A stretch of 6,016 nucleotides of DNA from an uncultured Erysipelotrichaceae bacterium (GTDB lineage Bacteria; Bacillota_I; Bacilli_A; Erysipelotrichales; Erysipelotrichaceae), in the NCBI GenBank assembly GCA_902795525.1, contig CADBLN010000093.1, positions 1 through 6,016 on the forward strand, read 5' to 3'. Shown piece after piece: positions 1 through 4,690 of the stretch. The first letter of the stretch is position 1. Every line of letters begins with the position of its first letter. The position numbers and the translations under genes were made by a program. The notes below the pieces were generated by a model that did not search any database, was not told the origin of the DNA, and saw only the letters and a list, made by a program, of their open reading frames with translations.

Positions 1-123
1 AAAATATTTAATACTATTTTTGAAGAAAAACTATCAAATTATTTAATATATATTATAAAAGCGGATGAAATATGTTCAAGTGAAAAAAGAATGGATATAA
101 TAAAAGAGAGGAGTAGAGTATGA
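1..123 (+). CDS. C-terminal end of an unrecognised upstream gene (5' truncated)
   Basis: Frame 1 is open from the left edge for 40 codons and ends in TGA at 121-123, while the other two forward frames hit stops within about 45 bases. In DNA this AT-rich, 40 open codons are suggestive but not conclusive. The stop overlaps the start of the aldo/keto reductase gene as ATGA (120-123), a common arrangement in translationally coupled operons, and this supports a real gene. The visible tail has a hydrophobic stretch (NYLIYIIKA) followed by a charged, probably helical end (SSEKRMDIIKERSRV). I do not recognise a family. A small regulator or a partner of the reductase would both fit the position, but neither is shown by the sequence. 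Confidence 0.5.
   Translation, partial: KIFNTIFEEKLSNYLIYIIKADEICSSEKRMDIIKERSRV
106..113 (+). promoter_or_regulatory. Ribosome binding site of the aldo/keto reductase gene
   Basis: GAGAGGAG lies 6 bases before the ATG at 120, which fixes that start. It is inside the last codons of the upstream reading frame, so translation of the two genes is probably coupled. Confidence 0.75.
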
Positions 124-1238
124 GCGTTTTTACAGGAAAAGAAAAGCTTAAGTTGGGGTTTGGTTTAATGAGGTTGCCAAAGAAGCCTGATGATACCATA
201 GATGTTGAACAGGTTAAACAAATGGTTGACTTGTTTATGGAAGCAGGTGGTACATATTATGATACGGCCTTTGCCTATCCTGGCAGCGAAGAAGCAATTA
301 GAGAAGCCCTTGTTGAAAGGTATCCAAGAGATAGTTATACCTTGGCATCTAAATGTATTGTGAGGGCTGATGGTGAAATTGATGAGGCCAAAGCTAAACA
401 AGAAATTTATACATCATTGGAAAGAAGTGGAGCTGGGTATTTTGATTATTATTTAGTCCATGCCATCCAAAGGTCAAATTATAAGCTTTATGATGAATAT
501 GGTATTTGGGATTATGTCAAACAGTTAAAGGATGAAGGATTAATTAAGCATTATGGATTCTCATTTCACGCAGACCCAGAACTATTAGAAGAATTGCTGG
601 AAAAACATCCAGATGCTGAGTTTGTTCAATTACAAATAAACTATGCAGATTGGGAAAACCCTGGGGTTGCTTCTAAAAGAAATTATGAGATTTGTAAAGC
701 TCATGGGAAGCCAGTTGTAGTAATGGAACCTGTCAAAGGAGGCATTTTAGCTGATCCGATTGATTCTGTGAAAGAGATACTAGATGGTGAAAAAAATGGA
801 ATGTCATACGCTTCTTGGGCTTTAAGGTTTGTGGCTAGTCTAGATAATTTGTTAGCTGTGTTAAGCGGTATGAGTTCAGTTGAACAAATGGAAGACAACT
901 TAAGCTTTATGACAGAATTCAAAGCACTTGATGAACACGAACAAGAAATCATCAATAAATGCCAACAGGCAATCGCCGAAGATAAATCAATCGCATGTAC
1001 TGCTTGTCATTACTGTACTAAAGGTTGTCCAATGGGGATTCCTATCCCAGAGATTTTCAATGTTGAAAACCGCAGAAAAGGATCACCACTATTTAGAACC
1101 GAAAGAGAATACGCAATTGTAACTGAAGGTAAAGGAAAAGCAAGTGAATGTATCCAATGTGGTCAATGTGAAGCCGCATGTCCACAGCATTTACCAATTA
1201 TTGAATTACTTCAACAATGCGCCTCGCTTGAGAATTAG
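120..1238 (+). CDS. Aldo/keto reductase with C-terminal 2x[4Fe-4S] ferredoxin domain
   Basis: A 372-residue cytoplasmic oxidoreductase of the aldo/keto reductase family fused to a bacterial-type ferredoxin module. Residues about 10-270 form the (beta/alpha)8 barrel. The catalytic tetrad of the family can be placed at D48, Y53, K78 and H114, and the NADP-phosphate loop at about 249-260 (SGMSSVEQMEDN). Residues 293-304 (CTACHYCTKGCP) and 344-355 (CIQCGQCEAACP) are two CxxCxxCxxxCP motifs, giving all eight cysteines for two [4Fe-4S] clusters. The length is usual for this fused subfamily, which is common in anaerobes. The fusion suggests electron transfer between NAD(P)H and an iron-sulfur partner, but the physiological substrate is unknown. 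The ATG is supported by a good Shine-Dalgarno sequence and overlaps the preceding stop as ATGA. A terminator follows directly, so this is the last gene of its operon. Confidence 0.93.
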   Translation: MSVFTGKEKLKLGFGLMRLPKKPDDTIDVEQVKQMVDLFMEAGGTYYDTAFAYPGSEEAIREALVERYPRDSYTLASKCIVRADGEIDEAKAKQEIYTSLERSGAGYFDYYLVHAIQRSNYKLYDEYGIWDYVKQLKDEGLIKHYGFSFHADPELLEELLEKHPDAEFVQLQINYADWENPGVASKRNYEICKAHGKPVVVMEPVKGGILADPIDSVKEILDGEKNGMSYASWALRFVASLDNLLAVLSGMSSVEQMEDNLSFMTEFKALDEHEQEIINKCQQAIAEDKSIACTACHYCTKGCPMGIPIPEIFNVENRRKGSPLFRTEREYAIVTEGKGKASECIQCGQCEAACPQHLPIIELLQQCASLEN

Positions 1239-1240
1239 TT

Positions 1241-1270
1241 GAGCCTCTGTGAAGAGGTTCTTCTTTTTTT
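1241..1270 (+). terminator. Rho-independent terminator after the aldo/keto reductase
   Basis: An 8-bp stem (GAGCCTCT pairing with AGAGGTTC, including one G-T pair) closes a GTGA tetraloop of the GNRA class. The stem spans 1241-1260 and is followed by TTCTTTTTTT. It begins two bases after the reductase stop and should separate the reductase operon from the rhodanese gene. Confidence 0.88.
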
Positions 1271-1271
1271 G

Positions 1272-1280
1272 TGCTATAGT
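1272..1280 (+). promoter_or_regulatory. Possible extended -10 promoter of the rhodanese gene
   Basis: TGCTATAGT fits an extended -10 element (TG-n-TATAAT with one mismatch) just after the terminator T-run. No convincing -35 is seen at the right distance. Transcription would start near 1287, leaving a leader of only about 12 bases and cutting close to the ribosome binding site. This is weak; read-through of the terminator is the alternative source of transcripts. Confidence 0.3.
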
Positions 1281-1298
1281 AAATAGGCGAGGAATAGT

Positions 1299-1694
1299 AT
1301 GAAGAGAATTTTATTGATAACTATAATATTGATTGTATTGGTAGCTTGTGCTAAAAAAGATGAAAACGAAGAAATTACATATAAATCTGTAAGTATGGAA
1401 GAAGGCATTAAGCTAATGAGCACACTAGACGCTTTTATGCTTCTTGATGTTAGAACAGCTGAAGAATATGCGCAAGGGCATATCCCAGCAGCAATGAACT
1501 ATCCTAATGAAGATATTGGCGATCAAGAGCTTTCGATTCTACCAGATAAAGAAATTAGCATATTGGTTTATTGCAGAAGCGGTAGAAGAAGCAAAGAAGC
1601 AGCTGGCAAGCTAGCTAAGCTTGGCTATAAGAACATCATTGAGATGGGTGGCATTATTGATTACCCATATGAATTACAAAAACTAGTTCCGTAA
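1299..1694 (+). CDS. Rhodanese-domain lipoprotein
   Basis: A 131-residue single-domain rhodanese (sulfurtransferase fold) with a lipoprotein signal. Residues 1-17 are a short positively charged start, a hydrophobic run and a lipobox LVAC. Cleavage before C17 would leave a lipid-anchored protein on the outer face of the membrane. The rhodanese domain covers about 28-130: a DVRTAEEYAQGHIPAA segment at 50-65, then the active-site loop YCRSGRRS with the persulfide-carrying cysteine C92 at 92-98, and the closing IIEMGGI segment at 113-119. All expected catalytic features are present, so it should be active, but the sulfur donor and acceptor are unknown. GCGAGGAA about 6 bases upstream supports this ATG. 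It stands between two terminators and so is probably a single-gene unit. Extracellular thiosulfate or cyanide sulfurtransfer, or redox sensing, are possible roles, not demonstrated ones. Confidence 0.9.
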   Translation: MKRILLITIILIVLVACAKKDENEEITYKSVSMEEGIKLMSTLDAFMLLDVRTAEEYAQGHIPAAMNYPNEDIGDQELSILPDKEISILVYCRSGRRSKEAAGKLAKLGYKNIIEMGGIIDYPYELQKLVP

Positions 1695-1709
1695 GGAACT
1701 GTTTTGTTT
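1679..1709 (+). terminator. Terminator hairpin overlapping the rhodanese stop codon
   Basis: AGTTCC (1685-1690) pairs with GGAACT (1695-1700) around the loop GTAA, and the TAA in that loop is the rhodanese stop codon. With T1684 bulged, the run AAAAC before it can pair with GTTTT after it, lengthening the stem. The downstream side, GTTTTGTTT, is T-rich but interrupted by a G. This makes a moderate intrinsic terminator. A ribosome finishing the rhodanese gene would cover the hairpin, which could reduce termination on translated messages. Confidence 0.65.
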
Positions 1710-1714
1710 ATAAT
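1709..1714 (+). promoter_or_regulatory. Candidate -10 box for the alpha-glucosidase gene
   Basis: A perfect TATAAT sits 6 bases before the ATG at 1721. A start site at the usual distance of about 7 bases would fall on or next to that ATG. The matching -35 region (about 1686-1692) is poor and lies inside the terminator stem. In AT-rich DNA a lone TATAAT can occur by chance, so this is a candidate only. Confidence 0.4.
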
Positions 1715-1720
1715 TTGATT

Positions 1721-3361
1721 ATGAAAAAGATGAAAACAAAGTGGTTTAGAGAAGCAATTGGATATGAAATTTATCCTTATAGTTTTTTTGACAGCAATAA
1801 TGATGGTTTTGGTGATTTAAAAGGAATCATTGAAAAACTAGGCTATTTATCTGAATTAGGTGTCAATCTTTTATGGATTTGTCCAATATATAAATCACCA
1901 CTAGATGATTATGGCTATGACGTTGAAGATTATTACAGTGTGAATGAAATATTGGGCGATAATAATGATTTAGTTAATTTAATTGATTCAGTTCATCAAA
2001 AAGGGATGAAGATTATTTTAGACTTAGTAATTAATCATGTTTCATGTGAACATAAATGGTTTAAAGAAGCGTTAAAGGATAAGAATAGTAAATATCATGA
2101 TTATTTTATATTCAGGGATAAACCGAATAATTGGATGGGTTTCTTTTCGGAAAGTGTTTGGACATATTCCAAAGAATTGGGAGAATATTATTTTCATACT
2201 TTCTCAGAAAGAATGCCTGATTTAAATTGGTCAAATCCTCAGTTAAGACAAGAGATATATGATGTCGCGAAATATTATTTAGAATTAGGAGTTGATGGTT
2301 TCAGGCTAGATGCGATAGCACATTTGGCTAAAGATACTAGTTTTTTGGACTCGAAACTTTCTAAGGATTTGGTGCTGGACACGACAAAATTTTCCAATAG
2401 GAAAGAAGTTTTTGATTATTTGAAAGAGTTCAAAGAAGAGGTCTTTGACCATTATGATTGTTTAACAATAGGGGAAGTCGGTGGTGAGGCATCTACTGAA
2501 ATGGCACTAGAATATACCAAATACATAGATATGGTTTTTAACTTTGATACATGTTGGGAAAATGGTGCATATGGTTCAATTGGTAAAAGTGATGAAGAGA
2601 TTAAAACTAACTTAGTTAACCTAAAAGCTTTGTTTAAAAAATGGTTTGATGCCTGTCACCATAAATGTGATATGCCGTTATACTGGCTGAATCACGATCA
2701 TCCAAGAGTAGTTTCTCAATATGGCGGTATCGAGTATCGAGAAGAAAGTGCAAAGATGCTAGGAGCAGTTCTTTTGTTTATGTATGGCTTACCATTTATC
2801 TATCAAGGTGAAGAGCTAGGCATGAGCAATGTTACATATGATAGAATAGAAGACTTCTTTGAAGATGTAAGTGCTAGAAACCTTGTCAAAAATGGTGAGT
2901 ATGACGAACAAACTTTATTAAGATTCTTGAGAAGATGTTCGAGAATCAGTGCACGAAGTCCAATGCAATGGAATACAAAGAGTCATGCGGGTTTTTCAAA
3001 GGGACATCCATACATAAAAGTTAATGACAACTATTTAATGGTAAATGCAGAAGCAAATTTAAGCGAACGGGATTCAATATACAATTTCTATAAACGTTGC
3101 ATAGAAATAAGAAAAGAGAATAACGAGTTAGTATACTATGGCAGCTTTGAATTGATTGACCCTAATGATGAAGACTTATTTACATACAAGAAGCAATACA
3201 AGGATGAAGAATTATTAGTGATAGCTAATTTTAGCCCTAAGCTTAAAGAAATCAAAGTTGATAGTGATTATAGTCTTTTAATAAGTAATCAAGAAGAAGA
3301 TATTACAAAACTTGGTTCTTTTGGTGTATGCATATTTAAAAAGCATATTCATAAATGTTGA
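1721..3361 (+). CDS. GH13 alpha-glucosidase, probably maltose/maltodextrin-active
   Basis: A 546-residue cytoplasmic glycoside hydrolase of family 13 (oligo-1,6-glucosidase / alpha-glucosidase group), normal length and no signal peptide. Starting from the ATG at 1721, the conserved regions are: DLVINHV at 101-107, GVDGFRLDAIAHL at 190-202 with nucleophile D197, TIGEVGGE at 249-256 with acid/base E252, and LNHDHPR at 323-329 with transition-state residue D326. The loop DSNNDGFGDLKG at 24-35 is the classic segment of this group. The residue after the nucleophile is A198. In the related Bacillus and yeast enzymes, valine here goes with alpha-1,6 and alanine with alpha-1,4 preference, so I infer a maltase-like enzyme. 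It lies directly before malE. The start is uncertain: ATG 1721, ATG 1730 and TTG 1715 are in frame, and none has a clear Shine-Dalgarno sequence. The stop overlaps the malE -35 box. Confidence 0.92.
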   Translation: MKKMKTKWFREAIGYEIYPYSFFDSNNDGFGDLKGIIEKLGYLSELGVNLLWICPIYKSPLDDYGYDVEDYYSVNEILGDNNDLVNLIDSVHQKGMKIILDLVINHVSCEHKWFKEALKDKNSKYHDYFIFRDKPNNWMGFFSESVWTYSKELGEYYFHTFSERMPDLNWSNPQLRQEIYDVAKYYLELGVDGFRLDAIAHLAKDTSFLDSKLSKDLVLDTTKFSNRKEVFDYLKEFKEEVFDHYDCLTIGEVGGEASTEMALEYTKYIDMVFNFDTCWENGAYGSIGKSDEEIKTNLVNLKALFKKWFDACHHKCDMPLYWLNHDHPRVVSQYGGIEYREESAKMLGAVLLFMYGLPFIYQGEELGMSNVTYDRIEDFFEDVSARNLVKNGEYDEQTLLRFLRRCSRISARSPMQWNTKSHAGFSKGHPYIKVNDNYLMVNAEANLSERDSIYNFYKRCIEIRKENNELVYYGSFELIDPNDEDLFTYKKQYKDEELLVIANFSPKLKEIKVDSDYSLLISNQEEDITKLGSFGVCIFKKHIHKC

Positions 3362-3386
3362 CATTGGTGGTGGAAACGCTTACAAT
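3358..3386 (+). promoter_or_regulatory. Promoter of the malE-like gene (sigma-A type)
   Basis: A perfect -35 box TTGACA (3358-3363) overlaps the TGA stop of the alpha-glucosidase gene. A 17-bp spacer separates it from a -10 box TACAAT (3381-3386), one mismatch from consensus. Transcription should begin near 3393. This is the best-formed promoter in the window. It would let the transporter genes be expressed apart from the glucosidase. Confidence 0.82.
3371..3384 (+). promoter_or_regulatory. cre-like operator (CcpA/LacI-family type) over the -10 region
   Basis: TGGAAACGCTTACA is an imperfect palindrome with a central CG. It fits the catabolite-responsive element consensus WTGNAANCGNWNNCW except for the outermost first base. 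It overlaps the spacer and -10 box of the malE promoter, a position where a bound CcpA would repress. A sugar-specific LacI-family regulator could also bind here. Confidence 0.68.
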
Positions 3387-3390
3387 ATCA

Positions 3391-3410
3391 TTAGGAAAAC
3401 GATTTCCTAA
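3391..3410 (+). promoter_or_regulatory. LacI-family operator-like palindrome at the malE transcription start
   Basis: Perfect 8-bp arms TTAGGAAA and TTTCCTAA flank a central ACGA. The CG centre and AAAACG half-site look like operators of LacI-family sugar repressors such as MalR. It fits the cre consensus less well than the neighbouring site (mismatches in both halves), so a separate regulator is likely. Its centre is 23 bp from that of the cre-like site, and it covers the predicted start of transcription. No T-run follows, so it is not a terminator. Confidence 0.65.
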
Positions 3411-3418
3411 AATTCAAG

Positions 3419-3424
3419 AAGGAG
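3419..3424 (+). promoter_or_regulatory. Ribosome binding site of the malE-like gene
   Basis: AAGGAG within AGAAGGAG, 6 bases before the ATG at 3431, is near-ideal and decides the start. It contrasts with the glucosidase gene upstream, which lacks such a site. Confidence 0.85.
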
Positions 3425-3430
3425 TTAAAA

Positions 3431-4630
3431 ATGAAAAAGTTATTAACAACAATGTTAGCTCTTCTTATGGTTATTTCTTTAGTTGGTTGTCAAAAGAAAC
3501 CAACTGAAAAGATTACTTTAAAGGTATGGGGACCACAAGAAGAACAAGAATTATTGAATGAAATGGTTGAATCATTCAAAAAAGCACACACTGATAAAGA
3601 ATGGGATATTACATTCGGTGTAGTTTCAGAAGCAGATGCAAGACAAAAAGTTTCTGAAGACCCAGCTGCAGCAGCTGATGTATTTGCGTTCGCAAACGAC
3701 CAATTAAGAGATATGGTTGCAGCAGGATTACTTTATGAAGTTCAAAGAGAAGCGGATTTAGCTTATATCAAGAGTGAAATCTCACAATTAGCTATTGATA
3801 GCGCAACTTTAGATGGTAAAGTATATGGATACCCTGAAACAGCAGACAATGGTTATTTCATGTACTACAACAGGTCTATTATTTCAGATGATACTGCTAA
3901 AGATTTAGATGCTATATTAGCAGCAGCTCAAGCTGCTGGCAAGAAGGTATTCATGGATGTATCAAATGGTTGGTATATCGCATCATTCTTCTTAGGTAAT
4001 GGCGGAACATTAGCTTTAGATGCTAGTGGTAAACAAATCTGTGATTTCAATAACGCTAATGGTTTAGCAGCAGCTCAAGGAATTAAGGCATTTGTTGAAC
4101 ATCCAGCATTCTTAACTGGTGATGATTCAGTATTGGTAGCAGGAGTTCAAGATGGTTCAATCGTTGCAGCAGTAAGCGGAACTTGGAATGCAGAAACAAT
4201 TAGTGCAGCATTCGGAAATGATTACGCAGCAACTAAATTACCTGAGTATACTGATGGAACAGGCAAAAAAGTCCAAATGGCATCATTTGGCGGAACCAAA
4301 CTTATTGGAATTAGTTCACAAACTGCTCATCCAGCAGAAGCTATGGACTTGGCAATGTGGTTAACAAACGAAGCTAATCAAGTACGTAGATTTGAAGTAC
4401 GTCAAATTGGACCTGCTAACATTAAGGCAGCTGAAAGTGATGCAGTTAAGGCTAACGTTGCATTAGCAGCTCTAGCTTATCAATCACAATTTGCATTCTC
4501 ACAAAAAGACGTTACTGGCTCATACTGGGGACCAGCAGAAGCATTAGGAACATCACTAGAGAATGGTTCAGCTACAGATTTACAAGCTGCATTGGATGAT
4601 ATGGTAGCTCAAATCACAACTGCACAATAA
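3431..4630 (+). CDS. malE: Maltose/maltodextrin-type ABC transporter substrate-binding lipoprotein (MalE-like)
   Basis: A 399-residue extracellular solute-binding protein of ABC sugar importers (family 1, MalE type). Residues 1-20 are a lipoprotein signal: MKKLL start, hydrophobic core and lipobox LVGC with C20 as the lipidated cysteine. The mature protein opens with ITLKVWGPQEE at 28-38, typical of the first strand and helix of this family. ADVFAFANDQL at 82-92 is the conserved region where these proteins read D-V-F/Y, and YGYPETADNGYFMYYN at 132-147 is the usual hinge-proximal strand. W33, W180, W252, W310 and W366 are candidate sugar-stacking residues. The substrate is inferred from the adjacent alpha-glucosidase and the MalF-like permease. 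The protein is unusually rich in alanine (64 of 399). Its codons are more uniform than those of the glucosidase, as expected for a highly expressed binding protein. It has its own promoter, two operators and a terminator. Confidence 0.9.
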   Translation: MKKLLTTMLALLMVISLVGCQKKPTEKITLKVWGPQEEQELLNEMVESFKKAHTDKEWDITFGVVSEADARQKVSEDPAAAADVFAFANDQLRDMVAAGLLYEVQREADLAYIKSEISQLAIDSATLDGKVYGYPETADNGYFMYYNRSIISDDTAKDLDAILAAAQAAGKKVFMDVSNGWYIASFFLGNGGTLALDASGKQICDFNNANGLAAAQGIKAFVEHPAFLTGDDSVLVAGVQDGSIVAAVSGTWNAETISAAFGNDYAATKLPEYTDGTGKKVQMASFGGTKLIGISSQTAHPAEAMDLAMWLTNEANQVRRFEVRQIGPANIKAAESDAVKANVALAALAYQSQFAFSQKDVTGSYWGPAEALGTSLENGSATDLQAALDDMVAQITTAQ

Positions 4631-4647
4631 TTTATGTAAGTGAAGAT

Positions 4648-4676
4648 AAGGGCAAGGTTAATCCTTGCCCTTTTTT
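4648..4676 (+). terminator. Strong terminator/attenuator between malE and malF
   Basis: GGGCAAGG (4650-4657) pairs perfectly with CCTTGCCC (4663-4670) around a TTAAT loop, and an AA/TT extension gives 10 bp. A run of six T follows. It is the strongest terminator in the window and lies 17 bases after the malE stop. No promoter is visible between it and the malF start, so the permease must depend on partial read-through. This would set malE expression well above malF, and the hairpin would also protect the 3' end of malE mRNA. Confidence 0.92.
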
Positions 4677-4680
4677 AAAA

Positions 4681-4686
4681 AGGAGG
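4681..4686 (+). promoter_or_regulatory. Ribosome binding site of the malF-like gene
   Basis: A full AGGAGG lies 4 bases before the ATG at 4691, slightly close but strong. It starts 5 bases after the terminator T-run, and the A-run just before it is complementary to that T-run. Confidence 0.8.
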
Positions 4687-4690
4687 GTCT

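Noticed and set aside
165..401. Minus-strand open frame inside the aldo/keto reductase gene
   Set aside because: It lies wholly within a well-supported gene, has no ribosome binding site or recognisable domain, and is a shadow frame.
701..955. Minus-strand open frame inside the reductase gene
   Set aside because: Serine-rich low-complexity translation opposite the real gene; no supporting signals.
928..1122. Plus-strand open frame overlapping the ferredoxin part of the reductase
   Set aside because: The overlapped frame holds both complete cysteine motifs, so the other frame is a shadow and not evidence of a frameshift.
1607..1623. Inverted repeat CAAGCT / AGCTTG within the rhodanese gene
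   Set aside because: It is inside coding sequence, encodes the helix after the active site, and has no T-run or operator context.
1715..1720. TTG at 1715 as start of the alpha-glucosidase
   Set aside because: It has no ribosome binding site at a usual distance and adds two residues not expected in the family; ATG 1721 or 1730 fits better. It cannot be fully excluded.
1715..3361. Possible use of UGA as tryptophan, as in Mycoplasma and Spiroplasma
   Set aside because: Tryptophans in the glucosidase are TGG, and the frame ends in TGA exactly where the family length predicts.
3391..3410. The palindrome before malE as a terminator for the glucosidase
   Set aside because: The 3' arm is followed by AATTC and not a T-run, and the central CG and position over the transcription start fit an operator better.
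3917..4079. A 16-base direct repeat (3917-3932 and 4064-4079) and a nearby inverted repeat CAGCAGCT / AGCTGCTG in malE
   Set aside because: Both come from repeated alanine and glutamine codons in alanine-rich helices; there is no sign of a mobile or regulatory repeat.
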